Assembly (NCBI RefSeq): GCF_016695175.1
Contig: NZ_CP068023.1
Location: 3,301,501 to 3,365,500 of the forward strand
Length of the DNA: 64,000 bases
Source of the DNA: Pseudoalteromonas sp. GCY
GTDB taxonomy: Bacteria; Pseudomonadota; Gammaproteobacteria; Enterobacterales; Alteromonadaceae
Direction: 5' to 3'
Both the position numbers and the translations under genes were made by a program. Position 1 is the stretch's first letter; each line of letters starts with the position of its first letter. Under the pieces are notes generated by a model. That model saw only the letters and a program-made list of their open reading frames with translations, had not been told where the DNA came from and searched no databases. Shown piece after piece: positions 55,664 to 64,000 of this stretch.

Positions 55664-55932
55664 CTAGGGCCTGTTGATCTTCCAAGTTTGTTTTTGCAGC
55701 AGTTTGATTGGTATTTATACAAGGCAGAGCCTGCGTAGCATAGTCATTCTATGTAAGTCTGGCGATAACACAGTAGAAATGCCAATCAAGCGCTGCCCTT
55801 TGGGTTCACCTGAGTGCGCTTTGTTCATTGTTGCTCAACTTTTGCCTAGATTACTAGGCGGCAAGTCGAGCGTCGCGACCAAAACACACTCAGGAGAACA
55901 AAAATCAAACAGCGAAGGCCAACAGGTCCTGG
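55664..55932. mobile_element. MITE-like non-coding element, 269 bp
   Basis: Imperfect terminal inverted repeats: CTAGGGCCTGTTGATCTTC at the left and GAAGGCCAACAGGTCCTGG at the right (15 of 19 complementary). The body has no credible gene. It contains CATAGTCATTCTATG, a short palindrome. The same termini form the 41-bp repeat at 1071-1111, with perfect complementarity there. It is inserted 7 bp after the MTHFR-family stop codon. Confidence 0.65.
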
Positions 55933-55940
55933 TAAATTGA

Positions 55941-55968
55941 AAAAGCCAGCTTCATCAAGCTGGCTTTT
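55941..55968. terminator. Bidirectional terminator between the MTHFR-family gene/MITE and uppP
   Basis: Perfect 12-bp inverted repeat AAAAGCCAGCTT / AAGCTGGCTTTT with a CATC loop. Confidence 0.88.
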
Positions 55969-56001
55969 CTGTTTACCTTGCTGAATTATCCAAAGCTCAG
56001 A

Positions 56002-56802
56002 TTAACTTAGGCTCAAGAAAGCGATTAACCCCACCCCAAGTAACAAGCGGTAAATGACAAATGGCATCATGCCCATGCGCTCTATGATTTTCAGGAAAAA
56101 GAAGATACAGGCATAAGCAGAGATAAACGACAGTGCCGCACCACTTAATAGCGCATTCCAATCAACCACTTCATCGCCCGTAGCAAGCTCTAAACTGTAA
56201 TACAACCCCATCATAGAAATGACCGGAATAGACATTAAAAACGAAAAGCGCGCCGCACTTTTCTTATCAAGCCCGAGTAATAAACCTGCGGTGATGGTAA
56301 TACCTGAACGCGATGTGCCGGGAATAACAGCGGTAATTTGCGCAAGCCCCAGTATCAATGCGCTTTTCCAGTTTAAGGCAAATTCGTCTTTGATCTGTTT
56401 TGCTTTCACGTCGGCATACCAAAGCAATAAACCAAATACAATCGTCGATGTTGCAATCACCCAAGCGCTACGTAAATAAACTTCTACGATATCTTTAAGT
56501 AGTGGAGCTAAGATCACGAATGGTATGGTGGCAACCACAATACACCAAGTCAGCCGGCTTTCTTTCGAGTGCGTACCTGAGAATGACTTGAACCATCCTG
56601 CCAGAAGGCTGACAATGTCTTGTCGAAAATAAATAACGACAGCCAGCAAAGTACCAACATGAACAGCAACATCAAAGGCAAGACCCTGATCTTGCCAACC
56701 TAGTACCTGAGAAGGTAGCAGTAAGTGGGCTGAACTCGAAATAGGTAAAAATTCAGTGAGACCTTGAATAATTGCAAGGACGACAATCTCAATAAAGCTC
56801 AT
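56002..56802 (-). CDS. uppP: Undecaprenyl-diphosphatase
   Basis: A 266-residue polytopic membrane phosphatase that recycles undecaprenyl pyrophosphate for cell-wall synthesis. The family motif [19 protein letters not shown] (about residues 13-31) and [19 protein letters not shown] (about 166-184) are complete. ATG at 56802 overlaps the folK stop (ATGA), giving translational coupling; the longer frame reads back into folK and is rejected. Last gene of folB-folK-uppP. Confidence 0.95.
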   Translation of the reverse strand: MSFIEIVVLAIIQGLTEFLPISSSAHLLLPSQVLGWQDQGLAFDVAVHVGTLLAVVIYFRQDIVSLLAGWFKSFSGTHSKESRLTWCIVVATIPFVILAPLLKDIVEVYLRSAWVIATSTIVFGLLLWYADVKAKQIKDEFALNWKSALILGLAQITAVIPGTSRSGITITAGLLLGLDKKSAARFSFLMSIPVISMMGLYYSLELATGDEVVDWNALLSGAALSFISAYACIFFFLKIIERMGMMPFVIYRLLLGVGLIAFLSLS

Positions 56803-57287
56803 TGCTTGGGAAACTCCACTTTCCATAATTTTTGAGTTGGGTTGTGATACTCCTGCCATAACTGAGCGATGGTTTTACCCTCAACAGGATGGATAAAATC
56901 AGGAGCTAGTTCAGCTAATGGCTGAAGCACGAAGGCATTTTTGGTTATTTCATCCCGAGGCAACTGAGCGGGTGATGAACAAATAAGGTGGTCATAAAAG
57001 AGAATATCGAGATCTAATGTGCGTGGACTAAACTTCTTTTCACTACAGCGACGACCATGATCGTATTCTATCGATTTGAGCAGCTTATACACTTCCTCTA
57101 AAGACAGCTGTGTTTGTGCAGCAAAGACCGAATTATAAAAGTTATTTCCTGCAAACCCGACGGCTTCACTCTCAAACACACTTGAATGTTGAAAATCCGG
57201 AAAGTGTTCTATCAATACCCTCAAGCCACTCAGCAAATTTTTTTCTTTTTCTATGTTTGAGCCGAGACTGATAAAAATTTGTGCCAT
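56799..57287 (-). CDS. folK: 2-amino-4-hydroxy-6-hydroxymethyldihydropteridine pyrophosphokinase
   Basis: A 162-residue folate-pathway enzyme transferring pyrophosphate from ATP to hydroxymethyldihydropterin. Motifs are [13 protein letters not shown] at the start, [12 protein letters not shown] (about 46-57), and the Mg/ATP signature [11 protein letters not shown] (about 90-100). ATG at 57287 matches the family opening [11 protein letters not shown]; the frame is open to 57311. It starts 8 bp after folB on the same strand and overlaps uppP by 4 bases. Confidence 0.95.
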   Translation of the reverse strand: MAQIFISLGSNIEKEKNLLSGLRVLIEHFPDFQHSSVFESEAVGFAGNNFYNSVFAAQTQLSLEEVYKLLKSIEYDHGRRCSEKKFSPRTLDLDILFYDHLICSSPAQLPRDEITKNAFVLQPLAELAPDFIHPVEGKTIAQLWQEYHNPTQKLWKVEFPKQ

Positions 57288-57294
57288 GATAATT

Positions 57295-57645
57295 CTACTT
57301 CTTACGCACAATTTCTACACCAACCGTTTGTGCTTGTGGCACGGCAGCAGGTTTACTCACTTTTATAAGCACTTGTTGTACATTAAATTCATTTAGGATC
57401 ATCGCAGCAAGTTGTTCGACTAGAGTTTCCAAAAGCTCAACCGGTTTTGCTTGGGTATGCGCAATAATACGCTCACTCACTTTGGCGTAATCAACCGCCA
57501 AATTAATATCGTCATGGCGAGCGGCAGCGCTAATATCGGTCAACATCTCAACATCAAAGTAAAGGCTTTGTTTACTTTCTTTTTCAAAGTCGTACACTCC
57601 TATTATGGCTTCGACGTGTAGCTGTGAGATATAGACTTTATCCAT
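57295..57645 (-). CDS. folB: Dihydroneopterin aldolase
   Basis: A 116-residue folate-pathway enzyme with the family pattern MDKVYISQLHVEAIIGVYDFE at the start, catalytic-region DINLAVDYAKVSE, and a Lys in LIKVSKPAAVPQAQ (about 96-108). ATG at 57645 has GGAG 6 bases upstream; the ORF opens 5 codons earlier. First gene of folB-folK-uppP and divergent from plsY. Confidence 0.94.
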   Translation of the reverse strand: MDKVYISQLHVEAIIGVYDFEKESKQSLYFDVEMLTDISAAARHDDINLAVDYAKVSERIIAHTQAKPVELLETLVEQLAAMILNEFNVQQVLIKVSKPAAVPQAQTVGVEIVRKK

Positions 57646-57769
57646 GTAAACTCCAAACATGTTTATCGCTGTAATTCACCCGCATTTTCTAATCGCAATT
57701 CGCGATCTGTGCAGGACTTAAGACCGCCGATCATAGCCCAAAACAACGCAATAAAAAATAAGGAAGACA

Positions 57770-58360
57770 GTGTTAATCAGTTTAATGTGCGTATGTGCTT
57801 ATTTATTGGGATCGATTTCCTCAGCGATTCTGGTGTGTCGGTTATTCAACCTGCCAGATCCACGCTTTAATGGTTCTAATAATCCAGGCGCAACCAATGT
57901 ATTAAGATTGGGAGGAAAGATCCCAGCTGCGCTGGTGCTCGTCTTCGATATTTTAAAGGGAACCATCCCAGTGTGGGGGGCCTACTTTCTGAAAATAGAA
58001 CCTGTGTGGTTAGGTGCTATAGCCGTAAGCGCATGCCTTGGTCACATTTATCCTATTTTCTTCCACTTTAACGGTGGTAAAGCGGTAGCAACAGCATTTG
58101 GTGCGCTATTACCCATTGGCTTGTCATTAGGTGGGCTATTGATTAGTACGTGGCTCGTGGTGCTTGCGCTAACACGCTACTCTTCACTCGCAGCAATTGT
58201 CGCGGTCGCAGCTGCTCCACTTTACACATGGTGGATAAAACCGCTTTATACGGTGCCGGTGAGCTTTTTAACTGTGGTGATTATTATTCGTCATAGGGCA
58301 AATATTAAAAGGCTCTTAAGTGGTAAAGAGCCTAAGGTGGGGAAAAAGTCTAAAGACTAG
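57770..58360 (+). CDS. plsY: Glycerol-3-phosphate acyltransferase PlsY
   Basis: A 196-residue inner-membrane enzyme that acylates glycerol-3-phosphate from acyl-phosphate in phospholipid synthesis. It has five hydrophobic helices and the conserved loops [25 protein letters not shown] (about 36-47) and [20 protein letters not shown] (about 88-107). The start is GTG at 57770 with AAGGA 5 bases upstream. The 3' end overlaps tsaD by 4 bp and carries half of a shared terminator. Confidence 0.95.
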   Translation: MLISLMCVCAYLLGSISSAILVCRLFNLPDPRFNGSNNPGATNVLRLGGKIPAALVLVFDILKGTIPVWGAYFLKIEPVWLGAIAVSACLGHIYPIFFHFNGGKAVATAFGALLPIGLSLGGLLISTWLVVLALTRYSSLAAIVAVAAAPLYTWWIKPLYTVPVSFLTVVIIIRHRANIKRLLSGKEPKVGKKSKD

Positions 58361-58367
58361 ACTTTTT
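58343..58367. terminator. Bidirectional terminator embedded in the overlapping plsY and tsaD 3' ends
   Basis: Perfect 10-bp inverted repeat AAAAAGTCTA / TAGACTTTTT with a 5-nt loop. It covers the last codons of both convergent genes (Lys-Lys-Ser-Lys in PlsY, Glu-Lys-Val in TsaD). Confidence 0.75.
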
Positions 58368-59370
58368 CTAGACTATCCAGTGGCCAACGCGGTTTAGTCT
58401 TCATATCAAGTGGCGCATGCTGACCTGATTTTAGGCGCTGCATTCCTGCATAAGCTATCATCGCCCCATTGTCTGTACAAAATTCAGTGCGCGGGTAATA
58501 AACTCGCCCTTTCATGCCAAGCATCATGCGCTCAAGCTTTTGCCTAAGTTCAGTATTGGCGCTGACGCCACCTGCAATCACAAGGCTTTTAATGCCTGTT
58601 TCTTTCAGTGCCCGCTTACATTTAATCGCTAGCGTTTCTACGACCGCAGTTTGAAAGGCATGAGCGATATCTGCTTTCGTTTGCTCATCATCGCCTTCAT
58701 TACGAATCGTGTTTGCCGCTGCGGTTTTTAATCCACTGAAGCTAAAATCAAGACCAGGTCTGTCTGTCATCGGTTTTGGAAAAGTAAATCGCCCTGCTTG
58801 ACCCTGTGTCGCCATTTTCGCAAGCATTGGGCCGCCTGGATAATCAAGACCGAGCAGCTTGGCGGTTTTATCAAATGCTTCCCCAGCGGCATCATCCACT
58901 GATTCACCAAGTACCTCATATTCACCGATACCTGAGACTTTGACCATCATGGTATGGCCACCAGAGACTAGCAGCGCGACGAATGGGAACTCTGGTTTAT
59001 CGTCTTCAAGCATAGGAGCAAGCAAATGGCCTTCCATATGATGTACGGCAACGGCTGGGATCCCCCAACCAAACGCTAACGAGCGACCAATTGAGGTGCC
59101 TACCAACAAAGCACCGACCAAACCCGGCCCTGCGGTATAAGCAATGCCGTCAAGGTCTTCAGGACCACAACCCGCTTCCGCGAAAGCAGCTTCAATCAGA
59201 GGAATTGTTTTGCGTACATGATCACGAGAAGCAAGTTCAGGCACTACCCCACCATAATCGGCGTGTACTTTTACCTGAGAATATAATTGATGTGCCAACA
59301 GGCCTTGCTCATCATCATAAATAGCAATACCCGTCTCATCACATGAGGATTCTATACCCAAAATACGCAA
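58357..59370 (-). CDS. tsaD: tRNA N6-threonylcarbamoyladenosine transferase TsaD
   Basis: A 337-residue enzyme adding threonylcarbamoyl to A37 of ANN-decoding tRNAs with TsaB, TsaE and TsaC. Hallmarks are [17 protein letters not shown] at the start, metal ligands in HHMEGH (about 110-115), VSGGHTMMV and [13 protein letters not shown]. In most relatives rpsU lies divergently upstream; here a YjaG-family gene lies upstream on the same strand instead. Confidence 0.96.
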   Translation of the reverse strand: MRILGIESSCDETGIAIYDDEQGLLAHQLYSQVKVHADYGGVVPELASRDHVRKTIPLIEAAFAEAGCGPEDLDGIAYTAGPGLVGALLVGTSIGRSLAFGWGIPAVAVHHMEGHLLAPMLEDDKPEFPFVALLVSGGHTMMVKVSGIGEYEVLGESVDDAAGEAFDKTAKLLGLDYPGGPMLAKMATQGQAGRFTFPKPMTDRPGLDFSFSGLKTAAANTIRNEGDDEQTKADIAHAFQTAVVETLAIKCKRALKETGIKSLVIAGGVSANTELRQKLERMMLGMKGRVYYPRTEFCTDNGAMIAYAGMQRLKSGQHAPLDMKTKPRWPLDSLEKV

Positions 59371-59419
59371 GTTACTTTCTCCAAACTCTTGACTGCAGCC
59401 ACTGATTATACGAAATCAA

Positions 59420-60013
59420 CTACTCAAGTTCCAAACCAATATTTGTTTGGCCGTCAGCTAGTGCCAAGGCTTTCAGCGACTTCACCGATTCGCTGCTAAT
59501 ACGCCCCATATTTTCCACATGTTCAATAAGCTCAGCGAGGATTTCAATTTCATACTGCATCTGCGGATGTTCGCGGACTAGATCATTCGTTGGAGATATA
59601 TCTTCCGCCATCAACATAAACTCGATGTACTTAGCCACCGTTGCCTGAGAAATTTTGGCAACGCTAACAAACTCATGTTCATCTTTTGTCATTAGACCTT
59701 GCAACATGCCTAACAGCGCTGTAGCTACGTCGATTGCGGGATAGGTACCAAACATATCAAAATCACTTAGCTCAGGTACATTTGGTTCTACCTTTTCAAC
59801 CAGCTTTTCTAAGCTAATTTTGCTCTTTGGCAGTAATATTTTCTCCCAGATTAAATTCAGCGCATTTCTGAGCACTTGCTCGTCGCCAAAACCCGTTGCC
59901 TCACTAAATAGTGAATAATTTGGCAACATACGCTCAATAATAGCAGCGCCTAAGACTGCCTTTTGAAGATAATTTAACTCTCTAATTCTTTGAAAGTTAT
60001 TTGCTTTGCTCAT
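59420..60013 (-). CDS. yjaG: DUF416 (YjaG) family protein
   Basis: A 197-residue cytosolic protein similar along its length to E. coli YjaG: ERMLPNYSLFSEATGFGDEQ (about 27-46), SDFDMFGTYPAIDVATAL, ending GQTNIGLELE. Function is unknown. ATG at 60013 is preferred (GGA 9 bases upstream, matches homologues); the longer frame from 60055 runs into the upstream gene. It overlaps the DUF2007 gene by 17 bp, so the two are likely co-transcribed. Confidence 0.88.
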   Translation of the reverse strand: MSKANNFQRIRELNYLQKAVLGAAIIERMLPNYSLFSEATGFGDEQVLRNALNLIWEKILLPKSKISLEKLVEKVEPNVPELSDFDMFGTYPAIDVATALLGMLQGLMTKDEHEFVSVAKISQATVAKYIEFMLMAEDISPTNDLVREHPQMQYEIEILAELIEHVENMGRISSESVKSLKALALADGQTNIGLELE

Positions 60014-60344
60014 GCTTATTTCCACATTGCCAGCAATATTCAAACGCTGGTCCATTTAATTCTGCACAGTGGTTACATAGCCAATCCGACAGCTCGGCGG
60101 CACTGCGATGACGTGATTTGTTATAGTTTACCAATATTTCCTGAGCCTCGGGTAACTTTATTGCATAAACAAAGAGCTTGATGGCAGCTTGCTCTGCTGG
60201 AATTTCACCAATTGCGCCTGACAAATGCTCACCTTGTAAGCGAACCTGAATATTCGCTTGCTCTAGTTGACCTTTGAGTAAATGTGCTTCAACAAAGCCA
60301 CTGATAGCGCACAATTGCACCCAATGAAAAGACTGTTCACTCAT
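59997..60344 (-). CDS. DUF2007 domain protein with C-terminal zinc ribbon
   Basis: A 115-residue protein. The N-terminal about 75 residues follow the DUF2007 (putative signal-transducing) pattern, FVEAHLLKGQLEQANIQVRLQGEHLSG in two strands and helices. The C-terminal LCNHC-x12-CWQCG is a four-Cys zinc ribbon of RanBP2 type. No function is established. It is directly upstream of, and overlapping with, yjaG; divergent from the DUF2721 gene. Confidence 0.82.
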   Translation of the reverse strand: MSEQSFHWVQLCAISGFVEAHLLKGQLEQANIQVRLQGEHLSGAIGEIPAEQAAIKLFVYAIKLPEAQEILVNYNKSRHRSAAELSDWLCNHCAELNGPAFEYCWQCGNKHEQSK

Positions 60345-60453
60345 TGCATTATCTTCACTATTGAATTAGCACTCAATGTGCTCATTTGTTTCTTGATAAA
60401 ATCATTCATTATCATCACACTTAAACATCAAGCTATTCCATTAAAATACGACT

Positions 60454-60852
60454 ATGACTCTAACAACACCGGGCTTATTATTCCCAGCAATTTCTTTATT
60501 GCTACTCGCTTACACCAATCGCTTTTTGGTACTCGCACAATTGATCCGTGAATTAAACGCCCGAGAAGGCGACACCATAAGATCTTTGGTTAAAGCACAA
60601 ATCGAAAACTTAAGAAAACGAATTAGATTGATCAGACGAATGCAAGTATGGGGCGTAATCGCTTTTTTACTATGTACTTCTTCAATGTTTGCTTTGTTCC
60701 TTGAAATATCCTTACTTGGCGTCACATTGTTTGGTGCTAGCCTCTGTAGCCTAACGTTGTCATTGCTACTTTCACTTTATGAAATCCACATTTCTTGCGA
60801 TGCAATCGAACTAGAATTGCAAAATATCGAGAAAAAACCTCAACAAGATTAG
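60454..60852 (+). CDS. DUF2721 membrane protein
   Basis: A 132-residue membrane protein matching DUF2721: TTPGLLFPAISLLLLAYTNR near the start, LRKRIRLIRRMQVWGVIAFLL in the middle, then two more hydrophobic helices and EIHISCDAIELEL near the end. Three TM segments are expected with a charged cytoplasmic loop. The function is unknown. It lies 58 bp upstream of the response regulator gene on the same strand. Confidence 0.82.
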   Translation: MTLTTPGLLFPAISLLLLAYTNRFLVLAQLIRELNAREGDTIRSLVKAQIENLRKRIRLIRRMQVWGVIAFLLCTSSMFALFLEISLLGVTLFGASLCSLTLSLLLSLYEIHISCDAIELELQNIEKKPQQD

Positions 60853-60910
60853 CGGCCTTGTTACTGCCGACTATACTAACGTTGAGTCAGCATAAAAAGA
60901 GGAGCAATCT

Positions 60911-62434
60911 GTGAGCGGATTTTTGTTCTCAGATGAAGTGCTAGAAAGCCCTACAAATAAAATGGCCGATACCTACTGGGATATTCTGGTTGTAGATGAT
61001 GAAGAAGATATTCACCAAGTGACTAAATTGGTGTTGTCTGGCTTTAAATTCGAGAATAAAGCACTGAGATTTCATCACGCCTACTCAGCACAAGAAGCAA
61101 AAGCCATCTTGGACACGGAGCAGAATATCTCTGTAGGCCTCATTGATGTCGTAATGGAAAGTAATCATGCAGGGCTTGATTTAGTGCGATATATCCGCGA
61201 TGACTTAGAAAACTTTGATATTCGTCTTGTACTGCGCACAGGGCAGCCTGGTGAAGCTCCAGAAGAATCAGTCATTCGCGATTACGATATTAATGACTAT
61301 AAGAACAAAACAGAGCTTACAGCCGTCAAGCTAAAAACACTACTCTATTCTGCTTTGCGCGCTCATCGGGATATTCAAACTATCGAAAAGCACAAAATGG
61401 GACTTGAACGCATTATTGATGCATCTTCTAATTTTTTGAAGTGTAGCAATATTCAGGATTTTGCATCAACTATATTATCCCATGTATCCGCTGTAATGGG
61501 ATTATCTGACTCAGAAATATATTGTGCGGCAGCGGTAAATCACCAAGCAAATGAACCGACAAAATTTAAACTCCTTGCGGCCTCAGGAGCTGGCGTAGAA
61601 CCAAGTAATGTTACTTTGCCAGAGAATGTACAAAAACTGTTCATTGAAACACACAATAAAAAATCATCGATCAAAACCCGTAACGAATATATTGGCTATT
61701 TCCCTTCACAAGAAGGGAGTGAAACGATGATTTACGTGAGCAAAGATAGCGAACTTCATAGTATGGACTTCCAGCTACTTGAATTTTTTGCAAACAACAT
61801 TGCACTAGCCTATGACAACTTGAAGCTACGTGAAACCGTCAAAGATTCTCAAAAAGAGCTTTCTTATATCCTTGGTGAAGCTGTCGAAAAACGCTCAAAA
61901 GAGACGGGCTCACACGTAAAACGTGTGGCACATTATAGTATGCTTTTGGCTCAGCTTTATGGACTCTCTCATTACCAAGCAGAAATTATCAAACTCGCCT
62001 CACCGCTCCATGACATTGGCAAAATCAGTATTCCAGATCAAATCCTAAATAAGCCTGGAAAACTCACTGATGAAGAATGGATAATTATGCAGACCCATGC
62101 GCAGCAAGGGTTTGAAATCTTAAAAAATTCAACAAATGAGATTTTGCAATGTGGCGCATTAATCGCTCATCAACATCACGAAAAGTGGGATGGTTCAGGG
62201 TATCCTAGAGGTTTAAAGGGAGAGCAAATAAACATCGTTGGCAGGATCACTGCACTGGCGGATGTCTTTGATGCACTCGGGAGTGAGCGCTGTTACAAGC
62301 CCGCTTGGCCACTAGATAAAGTAATAGATTTGCTAAATTCTCAGAGCGGTAAACAGTTTGAACCCAAATTGGTTGACCTTTTTCTAAAAAATCTGGAACA
62401 ATTTATTGAGATACGTGACAGGTATCCTGACTAA
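60911..62434 (+). CDS. Response regulator with DUF3369 and HD-GYP output (c-di-GMP phosphodiesterase)
   Basis: A 507-residue protein. The N-terminal receiver has WDILVVDDEEDIHQVTKLV and the phospho-acceptor Asp in VGLIDVVME (about 78). A DUF3369 middle domain (about 165-310) is followed by a short coiled coil and an HD-GYP domain with metal-binding LHDIGKISIP (about 366) and HHEKWDGSGYPRG (about 420). Phosphorylation should control c-di-GMP hydrolysis. The start is GTG at 60911 with GAGGAG 6 bases upstream. No cognate kinase is adjacent; the hybrid kinase at 35.3 kb is one of many possible partners. Confidence 0.92.
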   Translation: MSGFLFSDEVLESPTNKMADTYWDILVVDDEEDIHQVTKLVLSGFKFENKALRFHHAYSAQEAKAILDTEQNISVGLIDVVMESNHAGLDLVRYIRDDLENFDIRLVLRTGQPGEAPEESVIRDYDINDYKNKTELTAVKLKTLLYSALRAHRDIQTIEKHKMGLERIIDASSNFLKCSNIQDFASTILSHVSAVMGLSDSEIYCAAAVNHQANEPTKFKLLAASGAGVEPSNVTLPENVQKLFIETHNKKSSIKTRNEYIGYFPSQEGSETMIYVSKDSELHSMDFQLLEFFANNIALAYDNLKLRETVKDSQKELSYILGEAVEKRSKETGSHVKRVAHYSMLLAQLYGLSHYQAEIIKLASPLHDIGKISIPDQILNKPGKLTDEEWIIMQTHAQQGFEILKNSTNEILQCGALIAHQHHEKWDGSGYPRGLKGEQINIVGRITALADVFDALGSERCYKPAWPLDKVIDLLNSQSGKQFEPKLVDLFLKNLEQFIEIRDRYPD

Positions 62435-62542
62435 CTTTGTAATCAGAATGTAAAAACTTCACTTTCTTTTTCCCGTTTGGTGTATTATTATTGGGAAAAG
62501 ACGTAATAAATGTGTTTTAGTTGAAATTAAAAGGAATTTCAC

Positions 62543-63445
62543 ATGAGATTTGAACAACTCGAGCAGTTCGTAGCATTAGGTAATCTAAGACATTTTAGAC
62601 AGGCCGCAGAACAAACCCAGATCAGTACTTCAGCGCTTACTCGAAGCATCCAAACCCTTGAAGATGAAATAGGTTGTGAACTCGTTAAACGCTCAACACG
62701 TTCAGTAAAACTGACTGAACAAGGTGAGCTGTTCTTAAAGTATTGCAAAACAACCTTATCAGAACTTGATCTAACCAAGAAAACCATTAAGCAAAGTTTG
62801 TTTGGCCGTGATAACCAAAAGTTAATTATTGGTTATACGACTCAAGCTAGCAGCATCGTGCCAGTTTCTTGCGGTCAGTTTTTAGCTCAGTACCCGAATG
62901 TAAAGATCGAAATGCAGTTGCAAGATGAGTTGGAGCTTACTCGTAAGCTGCAACTTGGTGAGATTGATATCAGCGTATATTTACAAAGTGCAAATAGCAT
63001 AGTGAGTGATATTCACCTGCCTGATCAGTTAGTTTTATTTGTTTCGAGAAATCATCCTCTAGCAAATCAAGACAGCATCAGAAAAGCCGAATTAACGCAA
63101 TACCCTATGTATGGCTGCTTCTCACAGTCGAAGCAAGTACAAAGTATGCTTAATGAAGCCGTTGACTCGTTAAACAAATCAACCAGCGTTAAAATTGGTA
63201 ATATTGAACAAGTAATTGATGGTTTGAAGAATAGCAATAGCTTTGCAATTGCGAGTATCGAACATTCAAAAACTATCGCACAAGATCCTAACTTAGTTTT
63301 CTTAAAAACCAATAAGGCATTGGACAGAGAGCAATTGATTGTACAAACTAATCACCAAGTTGGTTCGAATGCGCATATAAATCACTTGCTTGAGCTAATT
63401 GAGGATGCAGCATCTTCATCTAGCAAGCAAACAGTAACTTATTAG
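62543..63445 (+). CDS. LysR family transcriptional regulator
   Basis: A 300-residue regulator. The N-terminal winged helix-turn-helix (MRFEQLEQFVALGNLRHFRQ, then ISTSALTRSIQTLEDEIGCE) is followed by a periplasmic-binding-protein-like effector domain (about 90-295). Its target is not evident: both neighbours are on other transcription units, and the divergent-target arrangement common to LysR genes is absent. ATG at 62543 follows AAAGGAATTTCAC. Confidence 0.88.
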   Translation: MRFEQLEQFVALGNLRHFRQAAEQTQISTSALTRSIQTLEDEIGCELVKRSTRSVKLTEQGELFLKYCKTTLSELDLTKKTIKQSLFGRDNQKLIIGYTTQASSIVPVSCGQFLAQYPNVKIEMQLQDELELTRKLQLGEIDISVYLQSANSIVSDIHLPDQLVLFVSRNHPLANQDSIRKAELTQYPMYGCFSQSKQVQSMLNEAVDSLNKSTSVKIGNIEQVIDGLKNSNSFAIASIEHSKTIAQDPNLVFLKTNKALDREQLIVQTNHQVGSNAHINHLLELIEDAASSSSKQTVTY

Positions 63446-63451
63446 TTGCTA

Positions 63452-63489
63452 AAAAACGGGCAAATAATCTGTATTACTTGCCCGTTTTT
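63452..63489. terminator. Bidirectional terminator between the LysR gene and ubiA
   Basis: Perfect 12-bp inverted repeat AAAAACGGGCAA / TTGCCCGTTTTT with a 14-nt loop. Confidence 0.88.
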
Positions 63490-63500
63490 AATAACCTGCT

Positions 63501-64000
63501 TTAGAGCGGTACAAACCCCAGCACGACACCGACAAAAATCGCCAAACCAACATAGTTATTGTTTAAAAAAGCCCAAAAACATCTGTCTCTATCTCTGTAG
63601 CGTATGGCATATTGTTGCCTAATAAGCAGCGCAGAGGCTGCAAGTAAGCCGCACCAAAAAACGAGATTCAACTCAAACGTTACACCAACTGCCGCCATCA
63701 TCGCGATAAATGTGATGTTGAGCAACGCAATAATATGGAGATCCCATTTACCGAATAAAATCGCAGTAGACTTTACCCCTATCTTCAAATCATCATCCCT
63801 ATCTACCATAGCGTACATAGTGTCATAAGCGACCGTCCATATTAAATTCGCAACAAACAATACCCAAGCAAGCACTGGCACATTTTGATTTACTGCCATA
63901 AAAGCCATCGGTATTGCCCAGCTAAAGGCAGCCCCAAGTACGATTTGAGGTAAGTTTGTATAACGTTTCATGAAAGGATAAACAGAGGCTAACGCTAGTG
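63501..64000 (-). CDS. ubiA: 4-hydroxybenzoate polyprenyltransferase (partial, N-terminus outside window)
   Basis: The C-terminal about 166 residues of UbiA, the membrane enzyme that prenylates 4-hydroxybenzoate in ubiquinone synthesis. The open frame continues beyond the ATG at 63971 to the window edge (LALASVYPFMKRYTNLPQ matches E. coli UbiA there), so the gene is cut by the window and does not start at 63971. The second Asp-rich motif, YAMVDRDDDLKIGVKSTAIL, is complete, and the end NNNYVGLAIFVGV is typical. Confidence 0.95.
   Translation of the reverse strand, partial: LALASVYPFMKRYTNLPQIVLGAAFSWAIPMAFMAVNQNVPVLAWVLFVANLIWTVAYDTMYAMVDRDDDLKIGVKSTAILFGKWDLHIIALLNITFIAMMAAVGVTFELNLVFWCGLLAASALLIRQQYAIRYRDRDRCFWAFLNNNYVGLAIFVGVVLGFVPL

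Noticed and set aside
55674..55940. 88-residue ORF inside the MITE-like element
   Set aside because: The frame crosses the right end of the element, has no coding character and no ribosome site.

Overview
The window looks like chromosome of a marine gammaproteobacterium of the Alteromonadales, most likely Pseudoalteromonas. This rests on recognisable protein families and gene order (gspA-gspB, holD-rimI, guaB-guaA, folB-folK-uppP, plsY/tsaD) and on a c-di-GMP and TonB-receptor repertoire typical of that group. It is an inference from memory of families; no database was searched.

Layout. 1-9.0 kb: transport and metabolism (partial Na+/alanine symporter, CtlX-type hydrolase, MscS channel, YihY protein, M17 peptidase, CstA transporter, DNA polymerase IV with a perfect LexA operator). 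9.2-22.9 kb: small enzymes, a PatZ-type protein acetyltransferase, a K+ channel and a 1488-residue propeller-PAS-GGDEF-EAL sensor. 23-38 kb: tyrS, a MepM-like peptidase, an M20 hydrolase, an HD-GYP phosphodiesterase, gspAB, cca, a TonB-dependent receptor and a hybrid histidine kinase with REC and HPt. 38-38.9 kb: tRNA-Trp, holD and rimI in one transcription unit behind a strong promoter.

39.0-45.35 kb is the unusual part. It is a 6.3-kb island bounded by a 13-bp direct repeat of the 3' end of guaA, which fits integration at that gene end. No integrase is visible. Inside is an integron-like array of gene cassettes. For at least three cassettes the first 11-12 bases at the 5' core are exactly complementary to the 3' R'' site after the gene, and a fourth matches over 7 bases. 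Cargo: a 195-aa membrane protein, a 126-aa membrane protein, a TIR/deoxyribosyltransferase-like protein (candidate defence effector), a GDPD-like protein that has lost catalytic residues, and a 34-aa ORF. The array is damaged by the 3' end of a group II intron in one attC and by a Y1-transposase element whose gene has an in-frame stop. The left end of the island carries very small genes, one with an internal amber codon.

45.3-64 kb returns to core genome: guaA-guaB, xseA, cysE, dgkA, an M16 lipoprotein peptidase, an MTHFR-family protein, uppP-folK-folB, plsY, tsaD, small DUF genes, a response regulator with HD-GYP output, a LysR regulator and partial ubiA. A 269-bp MITE-like element (55.66 kb) and a 41-bp solo derivative (1.07 kb) share their termini.

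Where the longest ORF start disagreed with Shine-Dalgarno sequence or family alignment, I chose the internal start and say so in the entry.
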